A DNA stretch of 36,443 nucleotides from an uncultured Planctomycetaceae bacterium (GCA_903896675.1 CAITYU010000082.1:1-36443); one strand, 5' to 3'; positions 1 through 8,764 are shown, counted from the stretch's first letter. The notes: generated from the letters alone by a model not told the origin. A program made the numbers and translations.

Positions 1-1817
1 GCATCCCGGCGGCCGGCGAGGCCCTGCGGCGGGCCGATCAGCGAGTGTCGGCGGGCGAGCTGAGTGAGGTGACTCTGCAGTTGCTGCTGCGGGCGGCGAC
101 AGCGGATCCGCGAGCGGAAGCAGTGAAGGCGGGAGAGAGCGAGGCTGAGTCACTGCAGCAGCGACGTCAGCGGGTGCTGGAACTGCTGGGGCGTCTGCAG
201 CAGCTGGCGGAGCAATTGCCGGCAGGTGGGCGACGGCGACTGACTGTGCAACTGCTGGGGTGGATGCGACAGCAGGCGGGGGCCGATGCAGAGGCTGCCG
301 AGGTGGCAGCACTGGCAGCGGAGCGTGATCAGAGCTGGCGAGAGGTGGCGGAAGGTCAGTGGAATCTGGTTCCAGTGAGTACGACCGGGGCGATGACGCT
401 GCGAGCCAATTCCAGTACGACGCTGCGTCGTCATGGTGTGGACGATCCGGTGCTGCAGGGAATCGACTGGCGGCTGCGACGTGAGTCGGATGAGATCATA
501 GGTGAGGCGGCTTATGCTGCGGGTGGGGAAGCGTGGCGCATCCGACCTCAGGCTTCGGACGCGCGGCAGGCAATGGTACTTACGGAGGAGTCAATTTCGC
601 GGGCTGGTACAGTGCTGATTCATCGCAGTCGGGAAGCGATCAGTGCCTTTTCGATTGTGGATCGTCGTCTGCTGTGGACGAAGGCCATGACGGGCGATGC
701 CGAAATGCTGCTGCTGATGGACCGCACCTTCGAAAAATTCATTTTTGACGAGAAATGGCAGTTGTTGTACGAACGCAGTCGGCAGATTTGCGGGCACAGT
801 GCACGCTGGATCTGTCTGTTGGGAGATGCGCGGCTGGAGATGGTGGATCTGCTGACGGGCGAACTGCTGTGGAGTCTGTCGTCGGCAGGTCTGTCGCGGC
901 AGGTTTTTGCGGCCGATCAGGTTGTGCTGCTGCGGGATCCGCGCAGTGGTCGTGAAGTGCAGCTGGAACCGCTGACCGGGGTACCGCGACGTCGTACAGC
1001 AGCGACTCAGCAGATGGCGTCCGATCAGCCGCTGCGACTGCCATTCCGGGTGCGGGCAGCGGCGCTTTCGGGAAAGATCATTCGTGCGACCGGGAACCAG
1101 CTGGTGGCGTGGGATCCTGAAGCCAGTCTGGATGATCGCAGCACTCTGCAGTGGCTGGATGCTGTCACGCTGGAGGTGGTTCGGACGATTGAGCTGACTG
1201 GTCTGGTGCGTGCGCAGTTTCCTGCGAGTGGGCTGCTGGCTGTGCTCCGGCAGACTCCGGAGATCCAGCTGATCAATCTTGAGACGGGCGCGGAGCAGGT
1301 GCTGAGTTATGCGACGGCGGACGGTAAACCGCTGAACCTGCAGCGGGTGGAGCTGGCAGTGGATTCCGGCAATGTCTATCTGTTCGAGGTCCCGGCTCGT
1401 CAGAACGGACTGATTCAGCCACAGATGATGCTTGGGTTACGGGGCGATGCAGTTCGCGGTGAGTTGCTGGCCATCAGTCGCAGCACGGGGCAGCTGGCAT
1501 GGAGGGCGACGATTCCTGAAGATTCGCTGGTGACGTTTGATGGTTCGGAGAGTGCGGGGCTGCTGCTGACGTCGATGACGACGCTGCAGCGGGCGGCGAA
1601 TGCCAACAATATTCCCGGGCTGAATTTTCCCGGTGACACGCAGTTCATTGTCACTGCACTGGCTCGCAGTAATGGACGGCGGCTGCTGAGCTACACTGTG
1701 GTGTCTCAGTTCCCCAGTCCGGGGCTGCGATTCAGTCGGGTGTCCGCAGATGCTTTCGATCTGGAAGCCTTTGGAAATCGTGCGCGGTTGATACGAAAGA
1801 TGCCCGTGGTGCAATAG
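1..1817 (+). CDS. PQQ-like beta-propeller protein, 5' end outside window
   Basis: The frame is open from base 3 with no stop before the window edge, so the gene almost certainly starts upstream; an internal GTG at 45 is not a convincing start. About 604 residues are visible. The first 130 or so are Ala/Glu/Arg/Leu-rich and probably helical. The rest contains blade-like strings of the PQQ/BamB type: an acidic turn, then a 'TGELLW' or 'STGQLAW' end-strand, seen at 'DLLTGELLWSL' and 'ISRSTGQLAWRA'. Such propellers usually serve as protein-binding scaffolds or, with PQQ, as dehydrogenases. No catalytic site is visible, so a scaffold role is the safer inference. The secreted protein at 3576 is of the same kind, so the two flank the enolase-superfamily gene. 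The stop is TAG at 1815-1817. Fold confidence is good; function is unknown. Confidence 0.7.
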   Translation, partial: IPAAGEALRRADQRVSAGELSEVTLQLLLRAATADPRAEAVKAGESEAESLQQRRQRVLELLGRLQQLAEQLPAGGRRRLTVQLLGWMRQQAGADAEAAEVAALAAERDQSWREVAEGQWNLVPVSTTGAMTLRANSSTTLRRHGVDDPVLQGIDWRLRRESDEIIGEAAYAAGGEAWRIRPQASDARQAMVLTEESISRAGTVLIHRSREAISAFSIVDRRLLWTKAMTGDAEMLLLMDRTFEKFIFDEKWQLLYERSRQICGHSARWICLLGDARLEMVDLLTGELLWSLSSAGLSRQVFAADQVVLLRDPRSGREVQLEPLTGVPRRRTAATQQMASDQPLRLPFRVRAAALSGKIIRATGNQLVAWDPEASLDDRSTLQWLDAVTLEVVRTIELTGLVRAQFPASGLLAVLRQTPEIQLINLETGAEQVLSYATADGKPLNLQRVELAVDSGNVYLFEVPARQNGLIQPQMMLGLRGDAVRGELLAISRSTGQLAWRATIPEDSLVTFDGSESAGLLLTSMTTLQRAANANNIPGLNFPGDTQFIVTALARSNGRRLLSYTVVSQFPSPGLRFSRVSADAFDLEAFGNRARLIRKMPVVQ

Positions 1818-1879
1818 ACTGCGACTGCGGATCTGCGGTTTACAGCCACCGGCATCAATACAGTTTGGGAACAGGGACC

Positions 1880-3241
1880 ATGAGCAGCGGGAAGTCGACC
1901 GACGTAACAGTTCAGGAGGTGCAGATCAGTTTTGCACCAGTGCCGTATCGATCGGCTCTGAAGTTCGGCGGTCGTGTTGTCAGCAGTGGCTGGCTGGTGA
2001 ATGTGCAGGTGGTGATTGAAAGTCGGCTGGGGCAGCGGGCCACTGGTTATGGCAGCATGCCGGTGGGGAACGTGTGGGCGTGGCCGTCGTCGCAGCTGGA
2101 ACCGGACCGTACGGAACTGGCGATGAAGGAGTTTTCGCTGGGAGCGGGCGAACTGTTCCGGGGGTGTGGTGAGTGGGGGCATCCGCTGGAGATTGAGGCG
2201 GCTGTTGCCGGACAGTATGCGGACCTTGCCGTGCGGACAGCGACGTCGCTGGGATTGTCCGAGACGCCACCGGTGCTGGCACAACTGGTCTCAGCAAGTC
2301 CGGTGGATGCGGCCGTGCACGACGCGTACGGTCGACTGCATCAGCTCAATGCATTTGATACGTTGTCGCAGCACTTCTGCAATCGTGATCTGTCGACGTA
2401 TCTTGACGATCGCTTCCGGGGTGAGTTTGCGGATCGCTACACACTGCGGGCTCCGGCCTCTTCGCTGCCCTTGTATCATCTGGTGGGTGCGCTGGATCCA
2501 CTGACTCCGGAAGACGCGGGGCATCGACCGTCAGACAGTCTGCCATGGACGCTGGGTGAATGGATTCTGGCGGATCAGCTGACGCATCTGAAAATCAAGC
2601 TCAATGGAGATCAGCTGGACTGGGACGTGGAGCGAGTGCTGGCGATTGAGCGAGTGGCATTGCAGACGCAGCAGCAGCGCGGGTGTACGGAGTGGTTTTA
2701 TTCGTGTGATTTCAACGAGAAGTGTCGGTCTGCAGATTATGTGGTGGAGTTTCTGCGGCGGATTGAGGCAGTCAGTGTTTCGGCCTTCCGGCGAATTCAG
2801 TATATCGAGCAGCCGACCAGTCGAAATCTGCAGGCCGCAGATGCTCCGGATATGCATGCGGCGGCGGCGGTGAAGCCGGTGGTGATTGATGAAGCTTTGA
2901 TTTCGTATGAGTCCCTGCTGATGGCTCGTGACCAGGGGTACTCGGGGATCGCACTGAAAGCCTGCAAGGGGCAGTCGGAATCGATTCTGATGGCGGCAGC
3001 GGCGCAGAAGTTCGGTATGTTTCTGTGTGTTCAGGACCTGACATGTCCGGGGGCCTCATTTCTGCATTCTGCCAGTCTGGCAGCGCACATTCCAGGCGTG
3101 GCTGCCGTGGAAGGAAACTCGCGGCAGTATTGTCCGGCAGCAAACGCGGAATGGTCGGCGCGTTTACCTGCGGCGTTCCTGCTGCGCAACGGAAGAATCG
3201 ACACAAGCGGTCTGAACGGAGTCGGTCTGGGGTTCTACTGA
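1880..3241 (+). CDS. Enolase-superfamily (mandelate racemase/muconate lactonizing type) enzyme
   Basis: This is a 453-residue protein. The MR/MLE barrel signature is present in order: KIK at 238-240 (second-strand lysines), the first metal-ligand strand SCDFNE with D277, N279 and E280, then YIEQP with E310, VIDEA with D337/E338, and ALKACKG with K360. These are the Mg2+ ligands and acid/base lysines that abstract a proton alpha to a carboxylate, so a cytoplasmic sugar-acid dehydratase, racemase or cycloisomerase is likely; the substrate cannot be read. The N-terminal 130 residues replace the usual capping domain and look divergent, and the protein is longer than typical members (about 360-400). 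ATG 1880 is preferred over an in-frame TTG at 1865 because GGGA lies a few bases upstream. It sits 62 bp after the propeller gene on the same strand, so they may be cotranscribed. Confidence 0.82.
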   Translation: MSSGKSTDVTVQEVQISFAPVPYRSALKFGGRVVSSGWLVNVQVVIESRLGQRATGYGSMPVGNVWAWPSSQLEPDRTELAMKEFSLGAGELFRGCGEWGHPLEIEAAVAGQYADLAVRTATSLGLSETPPVLAQLVSASPVDAAVHDAYGRLHQLNAFDTLSQHFCNRDLSTYLDDRFRGEFADRYTLRAPASSLPLYHLVGALDPLTPEDAGHRPSDSLPWTLGEWILADQLTHLKIKLNGDQLDWDVERVLAIERVALQTQQQRGCTEWFYSCDFNEKCRSADYVVEFLRRIEAVSVSAFRRIQYIEQPTSRNLQAADAPDMHAAAAVKPVVIDEALISYESLLMARDQGYSGIALKACKGQSESILMAAAAQKFGMFLCVQDLTCPGASFLHSASLAAHIPGVAAVEGNSRQYCPAANAEWSARLPAAFLLRNGRIDTSGLNGVGLGFY

Positions 3242-3575
3242 ATCTTCCTGTGGGCTGCATAACGCTGGTATTCGGCGTGGGGCGAGCGAAGTGTGGCAGG
3301 GGAGAAAAAAGTGCTTCGCCCGGGGAAACAGGCTCTGGCAGGCACTGACAGCCTCCGTGGAAGGCTCGGAATATAACGAACCTGCCAGGAATTCCGGAAA
3401 GTTCTGAAAACAACAGTTTTTCCGTCTGCGGAAATCTGGAGTTTGCTTTTTGGGTATGGGTATTATGGTCGAAGGATCCGTCGGGATTTTTTAGTCTCGA
3501 CAGGGTCTTTGCGCGCAGAATGCAAAGGTAGCCTGGCGCCCCTCCCGGTTTTCTGTCCTTCGGCGGATCCTCCCC
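3242..3575. other. Intergenic region, 334 bp, no gene seen
   Basis: No convincing ORF is present. It contains a small perfect inverted repeat, TTTCCG-tctg-CGGAAA (3419-3434), followed by a T-rich stretch, and presumably holds the promoter of the downstream secreted propeller gene. A TATTAT box at 3461 lacks a well-spaced -35 element, so no promoter is called. Confidence 0.5.
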
Positions 3576-5519
3576 ATGAATCCTGTGTTCCGAAAAGGTC
3601 TGTTGCTGGCACTTTCAGGATGGGTGCCCACGGTGAATGCTCAGGAGGAGACACCCCCGGCCCCTGCTGCCCCTGCTGCGGCTCAGCCGGCCGAATCTCA
3701 GGATGGACGGGCGATCTACTCGGTCCCCAGCCTGAAACCGCAGTGGCAGGCTCGGGCGGTACTGAATCGAGCTACGGACAAGCTGAAGCATCTGACGGCG
3801 GATGAGGACGTCGTGGTGGCTCAGTCCATGTCCGGCGTGATCACTGTGCTGAACTCGGAAAACGGCCGCGAGTACTGGTCCAGTCACATTGGCCGCATCA
3901 ACGACGCGACGATGCCGGCGGCGACGGACAGTCAGTTGCTGGCGGTAATCACCGGCCCGACCATTCATGCATTTGAAAAATTTACGGGGCGGCGACTGTT
4001 CAGTTATCGCATGCCGCAAAGCCCTTCGGCAGCGCCGATTATCTTTCGTCGCGAAGTGACCTACGGGACTTCCACGCGCATGCTGCGGTGGATCGTAGTG
4101 CCCATGATTGATGGCTCGATCGTTTCCTTCGATGTGGAATCTCTGGAACGGATGGGGCGACTGGGAACACTGCCGGATGATGTTTGGCGTGGTGAGCAGT
4201 GGCGTTTTGTAATCAGTGAAGATGTTCGTTTCAGCGTGCTGGCGGGAAGTAGTCGTCTGGGATTTGCCACGGGTGCCGGAAATATCTACAGCATCATGCT
4301 GTCGGGATCGGACGCCGGTCAGGGGCGATTTCAGTTCATCATGAAGAGCGGCGCAAGTGCTCCGCCGGTACTGGCAGTGCGGGGTACTGACGAGCGTGTG
4401 GTGTCGGCCACAAAGGATGGGCGATTGTTCTGTGTGGATCTCAACAGTGCCGGACGCATGCACTGGGGACTGGCTCTGGCTGCACCTGTGATGAAGCCCA
4501 TGCTGGCCGTTCAGAATGATCTGTATTTCGTGACCCATGACGGCGTACTGGCAAAACATGACATTCTGTCCGGTGATGCCGGACAGATCAGCAGTGGCAC
4601 CGGTGCCGTAGCTTCGCAGAGTGAATCCAGCCGTGGTGAACTGCGGGCATACGGGGCACTGGTGGAAGCCAATATCGATGGGCTGACAGCGTTTGCACCA
4701 TTTCGGATTGCCAACCGTTCCACTCAGCAGGAAGTCCGGTCCATTTCAATCGACCTCAGCCGTACTGCTCTGACATTCACAGCGTCTGCCGCTGATCCGG
4801 CTGTACCGGCGATTACTGTTCTGGGGGATGGGCGGGAATCCACCGGGATGACCGGGATGACGCTCAGCCCTGACCAGAAGCTGGCGACCCTTGAATTCAC
4901 GGGCTTTGATGCTGACGAATACCTGTATCTGAATCTGGGACTGCAGCATCCTGAGCTGCCCGTGCAGAAGATTGCTGACAGTCATCTGGCGGGCGCCGAT
5001 ATCCGGGCCCTGGTGGCTCCGAAACGAGCAGCGTCGGCGATCGCTGCCGGGGCTGCTGAAGCCTATCCGCCGCGTACCATCAAAGGCCGACTCTCCACGG
5101 GCTCGCGGCCGTGGAAAGTTTCCGGAGTGGCCTCAATCCTGGCGGCCTCCGAGGCCACGATTTACTGCGAGGATCTGTCGGGATCGATTGTCGGGATCAA
5201 TCGCAGCAACGGCAGCATTGAGTTTTCGATGAATGCGGCGGATCAGTCCATCCGCCTGTTCAACGATCGGACCGATCGAGTGATCACCAGTACTCTGACC
5301 GGGCAGATCACATTGTGGGCTGAGCGTCGGATTCAGTACGGAGTGACACCGATACCAATTGCCGGAGCGTTCACATGGGTTGTAACTCCGGTGGCTGAGC
5401 TGCAGACTGATTTTGCCCGGTATCATCGCAATCCGGAGCAGCGTCCGCTGATGCCTGATGTTCCGGCTCGGGAACCGCAGGTCGCCACAGCTCCGGAAGA
5501 ATCTGGTGCCGGTGGCTGA
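3576..5519 (+). CDS. Secreted PQQ-like beta-propeller protein
   Basis: This 647-residue protein opens with a Sec signal peptide (MNPVFRKGLLLALSGWVPTV, cleavage probably after NAQ near residue 23), followed by a Pro/Ala-rich linker. Blade-like repeats of the PQQ/BamB class are visible: 'GVITVLNSENGREYWSS', 'GPTIHAFEKFTGRRLFSY', 'DGRLFCVDLNSAGRMHW' and, near the C-terminus, 'GSIVGINRSNGSIEFSM'. The protein is therefore exported and probably an eight-bladed-type propeller used for binding or scaffolding. There is no CxxCH heme motif and no obvious PQQ dehydrogenase active site. The ATG at 3576 places the signal peptide exactly at the N-terminus. A terminator follows 9 bp after the stop. It may work with the propeller protein at 1-1817; that is inference from fold and proximity only. 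Confidence 0.78.
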   Translation: MNPVFRKGLLLALSGWVPTVNAQEETPPAPAAPAAAQPAESQDGRAIYSVPSLKPQWQARAVLNRATDKLKHLTADEDVVVAQSMSGVITVLNSENGREYWSSHIGRINDATMPAATDSQLLAVITGPTIHAFEKFTGRRLFSYRMPQSPSAAPIIFRREVTYGTSTRMLRWIVVPMIDGSIVSFDVESLERMGRLGTLPDDVWRGEQWRFVISEDVRFSVLAGSSRLGFATGAGNIYSIMLSGSDAGQGRFQFIMKSGASAPPVLAVRGTDERVVSATKDGRLFCVDLNSAGRMHWGLALAAPVMKPMLAVQNDLYFVTHDGVLAKHDILSGDAGQISSGTGAVASQSESSRGELRAYGALVEANIDGLTAFAPFRIANRSTQQEVRSISIDLSRTALTFTASAADPAVPAITVLGDGRESTGMTGMTLSPDQKLATLEFTGFDADEYLYLNLGLQHPELPVQKIADSHLAGADIRALVAPKRAASAIAAGAAEAYPPRTIKGRLSTGSRPWKVSGVASILAASEATIYCEDLSGSIVGINRSNGSIEFSMNAADQSIRLFNDRTDRVITSTLTGQITLWAERRIQYGVTPIPIAGAFTWVVTPVAELQTDFARYHRNPEQRPLMPDVPAREPQVATAPEESGAGG

Positions 5520-5528
5520 AGCAAACAG

Positions 5529-5566
5529 ACGCCTGTCTTCCGCAACCGGGTGGCAGGCGTTTTTTC
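5529..5566 (+). terminator. Rho-independent terminator after the secreted propeller gene
   Basis: ACGCCTGtC (5529-5537) pairs with GgCAGGCGT (5552-5560), giving a stem of about nine pairs with one G-U, followed directly by a run of six T (5560-5565). It starts 9 bp after the stop at 5519 and separates this plus-strand gene from the convergent thpR gene. Confidence 0.8.
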
Positions 5567-5598
5567 ACGCGCGTCGGGGTGGCCTGCCAGGGTCGGCG

Positions 5599-6144
5599 TT
5601 ACCGGGAACCAGGGTACCGCTGTCGCTCGATATAGGTCGAAGTTCCCACAGCAGGCTGCGACTCCCACAGAACACAATCCTGCAGCTCTGTGTCAAGCGA
5701 CAGATCACGGCAGTTGTCCAGAAACTGCTGCAGCAGGCGTTGATCGGGATTTCGGAATCTGGCGACCGTTACGTGTGGCAGCCATTCCCGATCCTCACAG
5801 CGCAGTCCCAGTCCTTCAATGACGGTCCGCTGTCGCTGCTGCAGAGACCGCAGCACTTCCACAGCGGCAGAAGACTGCAGCCCTGCCCACAGCACTCCGG
5901 AGCCCGACTCACGGCCAAACACACCGCCGGTCGACAACCGCACGCTGACCTGAGGTGTGGGGATTTCGGCCAGAGCATCGGCAAGTCTGAGGGCCTGGAC
6001 TTCAGCGACCTGGCCGAGGAAATGCAGAGTCAGGTGCAGATTCGAAGCGGAAACCGGTCGCAGGCTGGGGCTGTTGGGAACCAGCGCAAGCAGTGCTGTG
6101 GCGACGGCTGACGGAATCGGGATACCGGTGAACAGTCGTGGCAT
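5599..6144 (-). CDS. thpR: RNA 2',3'-cyclic phosphodiesterase (2'-5' RNA ligase family)
   Basis: This 181-residue protein has the normal family length. It carries both HxTx motifs of the 2H phosphoesterase fold, HLTLHFLG (H37, T39) and HVTVARF (H124, T126), which form the two-histidine active site hydrolysing 2',3'-cyclic phosphates. The N-terminus MPRLFTGIPIP matches the usual 'RLFVAI' first strand, so ATG 6144 is the start. It begins 6 bp after the stop of the zinc-ribbon/HEAT gene on the same strand, so the two are likely one transcript. It is a cytoplasmic RNA-processing or repair enzyme whose cellular substrate is poorly defined in bacteria. Confidence 0.92.
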   Translation of the reverse strand: MPRLFTGIPIPSAVATALLALVPNSPSLRPVSASNLHLTLHFLGQVAEVQALRLADALAEIPTPQVSVRLSTGGVFGRESGSGVLWAGLQSSAAVEVLRSLQQRQRTVIEGLGLRCEDREWLPHVTVARFRNPDQRLLQQFLDNCRDLSLDTELQDCVLWESQPAVGTSTYIERQRYPGSR

Positions 6145-6150
6145 TCAGCG

Positions 6151-7518
6151 CTACCTGCGGCTGCGGATTTTGTCGACAGCCAGTGCTGCAGGGATGCGAA
6201 CTTCTCTGTCCGTTGAAGTTGCCAGGGACTCAAGCAACGGCAGACTTGCGGCCGAACCTACATCGCCCAACACTTCAATCAGTGCTCGTTTTCCAGGACC
6301 TGTGGTCACATTCGGCCACGACTGCAGCACCAGTTTCTCAGCCTCTGCTCCCTGCGCCGTCAGTGCCTGCTGGATGTCGTAGCTGAACAGGAAATCGTCG
6401 AGACTGCTGACGACAGCCGGATCCAGTGCTGAAGTCTGTATGGCGATCAGTGTTTTCAGGGCCTTGCGTCGAGTTGCCATGTAGGTGGGATCGGTGCTGG
6501 TGGCCAGTCGCTGCAACTCTGCCAGTTGTCCCTTGTCAGCCCAGACGGCAAAGTTTTCCGCGGCCATGGAGGCCACCATGGGGTGTTGTGCGGCCAGCAG
6601 AGGCTTGATCGTTTCCAGCACTTCGGATCGCAGTTCCGGCGTCACGGGACGCAGCGACAGCAGGCCCAGCGGAAGCACTGCGTTGGGTTTGCTGTTACAC
6701 GACTTGATTTCCAGCAGGAGTTGTTGAATCTGTTCCTGGTCGTTGCCTGTCGGTATCCCGGGTACCGACGCATTCCCGGCAGGATCTGCGGGAGCCGGTA
6801 TGGGAGGTGTGGCGGGTTCACCAACGCCCTGGGGAGGCCCTAAGGCCCGCGGAGCACCAAATCCCTGCGGAGGTCCGAAGCCCTGCGGCGGTCCGAAGCC
6901 CTGCGGCGGCCCGAAACCGGGGCGTGGTGGTCGGCCAGCAGATGGAGGTCCTTCGAAGGAGGGAGGTCCACCGAAGGAGGGCGGTCGGCCAACTGTTGGC
7001 GGTTCGTCGAGATTGTTGCGGATGCGTTCCAGGTCCTGCTGTATTTTTTCGCGTATTTCGCTGAGTCGACTGTCCGCCTCACCGGGACCGGGCGATGATG
7101 GCCTGCCGACGGGGCTTTCCGCCGTGGTGTTCAGCGAGTCACTCAAGCCTGGTGGCAGTGAGCCACTGTGCGGTCGTATTGCCAGCCGGATTCCGAAGTA
7201 CATGGCTGCCGTGACAGCGCCGCCAGCACACAGGACGATGGCAACCGCGGTCAGCGGTCCCATTTGCACTCCGCGTTTCACTGGGGTTGCCTGTTTTTCA
7301 CCGGACTTTCGCGTCCTCGACTTCGCGGAATCACTCTCAGTTCGGACGGGCACAGCGGGAGTCGGTGCTTTTTTCTTTTCCCTGGGAGGCCGCGGACGGG
7401 CGTGGCGGGTGTCCAGAGATTCGCCGCAGCGCGGGCAGTGGAGTGGAACCGGGTTGGCCAGATCACGAATTCGAAATTCGGTCCGACAGTCTGGGCAGTC
7501 CAGCAGATGGATTGTCAT
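6151..7518 (-). CDS. Zinc-ribbon membrane protein with Pro/Gly repeats and HEAT-like C-terminus
   Basis: About 455 residues in four zones. First is an N-terminal zinc ribbon (CPDC ... CPRC within the first 40 residues, of the MJ0042 type). Second is a basic, Pro/Lys-rich linker. Third is one transmembrane helix (MGPLTAVAIVLCAGGAVTAA) followed by a Pro/Gly low-complexity region with PPSFGG/PPSFEG and GPPQGF repeats. Fourth is a C-terminal block of about 190 residues with HEAT-like helical repeats, ending 'GDVGSAASLPLLESLATSTDREVRIPAALAV'-style (shown only in part: LPLLESLATSTDREVRIPA). The ribbon would be cytoplasmic and the repeat domain probably outside. ATG 7518 has GGAG nine bases upstream; ATG 7542 with AGGG at spacing 6 is a possible alternative. 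It is probably the first gene of a two-gene operon with thpR. No function is known to me. Confidence 0.72.
   Translation of the reverse strand: MTIHLLDCPDCRTEFRIRDLANPVPLHCPRCGESLDTRHARPRPPREKKKAPTPAVPVRTESDSAKSRTRKSGEKQATPVKRGVQMGPLTAVAIVLCAGGAVTAAMYFGIRLAIRPHSGSLPPGLSDSLNTTAESPVGRPSSPGPGEADSRLSEIREKIQQDLERIRNNLDEPPTVGRPPSFGGPPSFEGPPSAGRPPRPGFGPPQGFGPPQGFGPPQGFGAPRALGPPQGVGEPATPPIPAPADPAGNASVPGIPTGNDQEQIQQLLLEIKSCNSKPNAVLPLGLLSLRPVTPELRSEVLETIKPLLAAQHPMVASMAAENFAVWADKGQLAELQRLATSTDPTYMATRRKALKTLIAIQTSALDPAVVSSLDDFLFSYDIQQALTAQGAEAEKLVLQSWPNVTTGPGKRALIEVLGDVGSAASLPLLESLATSTDREVRIPAALAVDKIRSRR
6863..6916 (-). repeat. Tandem 18-bp repeat coding GPPQGF
   Basis: Three adjacent 18-bp units start at 6863, 6881 and 6899; the first two differ at a single base. 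On the coding strand they read GPPQGF three times. A degenerate unit precedes them and a related PPSF-repeat tract lies at about 6940-6985. Such slippage-prone tracts normally vary in copy number between strains. Confidence 0.85.
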
Positions 7519-7648
7519 GTCAGTCTGCTCCGGAAGAACCATTTCGCACCCTGCGACCTGCAGCCAGCGGGCCGTGTTATGTAAATCCTAGCGGTCTTCG
7601 ATTTGAAAGTCAGCCGCTGTGGCGTCAGAATTCCAGGCTCAGGCGCGG

Positions 7649-7660
7649 CGAAACGTTTCG
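7649..7660. promoter_or_regulatory. Perfect 12-bp palindrome, candidate operator
   Basis: CGAAACGTTTCG is fully self-complementary with a central CpG, resembling LacI/GalR-family operators. It lies between two divergent genes, 40 bp before the ATG of the secreted DUF1080 hydrolase and about 130 bp from the start of the zinc-ribbon gene. Operator function is inference from symmetry and position. Confidence 0.4.
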
Positions 7661-7700
7661 TTGGCCTGCCGGATTTATTTGTGACAGGGACCCACGAACC

Positions 7701-8672
7701 ATGAAGAGACTGTTCAAGAGCCTTGCCTGCTGTGTCATGCTGACAGCATCCACTGTTGCTGCGGCTCAGGAGATTTTTCTGAAGCCGGAGGAAGCTGGTG
7801 CGGAATTCGCCGTTCAGGGCGAATACTCGGGCAGCCTGGAAATCGATGGCCAGAAAGTGCCGGTTGGTCTGCAGGTGATTGCACTCGGTGATGGGAAGTT
7901 TGACGCCGTGGCCTATCCGGGCGGGTTGCCGGGGGCCGGCTGGCTGGGGACGGAAAAGCATCGTGCCAGCGGCATGCTGCAGGATGGTGTGGCGAAGTTT
8001 ACCAGTGGGGACGGCATGATGGCAGAGATTCGCAACGGCGAAGTCTCGGTGAAGTCCGGTTCAGGCGGTTCACTGGGATCGCTGAAGAAGACTGAGCGCG
8101 TCAGTCCGACGCTGGGGGCAAAACCGCCGGCCGGTGCCGTGGTGTTATTTGATGGCAAGTCAGCCGACAGCTTTCAGCGAGGCCAGCTGATGCTGGGTGA
8201 TCTGCTGGCGGCAGACTGCGAAACAAAGGAAAAATTCGGCAGTCACGTGCTGCACATTGAGTTTCGGACGCCATTCAAGCCCAAGGGACGCGGGCAGGAT
8301 CGCGGCAACAGCGGCGTGTACATTCAGGGTCGCTATGAGTGTCAGGTGCTGGACTCGTTCGGCCTTGAAGGTGAAAACAACGAGTGTGGTGGGATCTATT
8401 CCATCGCCCGACCGGCCGTCAACGCCTGTTTCCCGCCACTGTCATGGCAGACCTACGACATTGACTTTACGGCAGCACAGTACGAGGGTGAGCGCAAGGT
8501 GAAGAATTCCCGCGTCACGATTCGCCATAACGGCATCGTGATTCATGACAACCTTGAACTGCCAAAGGGGACTCCGGGCAAGAACCCCGAAGGTCCTGGT
8601 CCTGACGTGATTTATCTGCAGGGGCACGGGAATCCGGTTGCGTATCGCAATATCTGGGTGGTGCGCAAGTGA
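7701..8672 (+). CDS. Secreted DUF1080 (3-keto-disaccharide hydrolase-type) protein
   Basis: This 323-residue protein has a Sec signal peptide (MKRLFKSLACCVMLTASTVA, cut near AAAQ). After a roughly 110-residue N-terminal domain of unknown type comes the DUF1080 concanavalin-like domain: 'VVLFDGKSADSFQRG', 'HVLHIEFRTPFKP', 'RGNSGVYIQGRYECQVLDSF' and the terminal 'GNPVAYRNIWVVRK', all typical of the family. Characterised members hydrolyse 3-keto-glycosides, and planctomycetes carry many copies; the substrate here is unknown. The reading frame extends upstream, but only ATG 7701 puts the signal peptide at the N-terminus. An AGGGA stretch lies about 10 bases upstream. A possible operator palindrome precedes it (7649-7660). 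Confidence 0.88.
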   Translation: MKRLFKSLACCVMLTASTVAAAQEIFLKPEEAGAEFAVQGEYSGSLEIDGQKVPVGLQVIALGDGKFDAVAYPGGLPGAGWLGTEKHRASGMLQDGVAKFTSGDGMMAEIRNGEVSVKSGSGGSLGSLKKTERVSPTLGAKPPAGAVVLFDGKSADSFQRGQLMLGDLLAADCETKEKFGSHVLHIEFRTPFKPKGRGQDRGNSGVYIQGRYECQVLDSFGLEGENNECGGIYSIARPAVNACFPPLSWQTYDIDFTAAQYEGERKVKNSRVTIRHNGIVIHDNLELPKGTPGKNPEGPGPDVIYLQGHGNPVAYRNIWVVRK

Positions 8673-8734
8673 GGCGGACGCGGGTGGCTGCGGCACTTTG
8701 ATTCCCGCTGGCAGTTGCTTCGCATGTTTTCCAC

Positions 8735-8764
8735 TTGACGCATTTTGTGCGGCTGTCCTATAAC
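8735..8764 (+). promoter_or_regulatory. Sigma-70-type promoter for the small basic protein
   Basis: TTGACG (8735-8740) and TATAAC (8759-8764) are separated by 18 bp, each box matching the consensus at five of six positions. Transcription would start near 8771, leaving a leader of about 120 nt before the start at 8897. This is the cleanest housekeeping promoter I saw in the window. Confidence 0.65.

Noticed and set aside
3443-3466. TTGCTT and TATTAT as a promoter for the secreted propeller gene
   Set aside because: The spacing is only 12 bp and there is no extended -10 motif.
3615-4559. Long open frame (314 codons) on the minus strand
   Set aside because: It lies fully inside the secreted propeller gene, has no ribosome site and is His/Arg/Gln-rich, as expected of an antisense shadow in high-GC DNA.
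6743-7591. 282-codon plus-strand open frame rich in Gly/Pro
   Set aside because: It is the antisense of the GPPQGF repeat gene; the repeat makes both strands open. The zinc ribbon and HEAT domain support the minus strand.
7287-7700. N-terminal extension of the DUF1080 gene
   Set aside because: The open frame extends upstream but would bury the signal peptide 138 residues inside and overlap the divergent gene.
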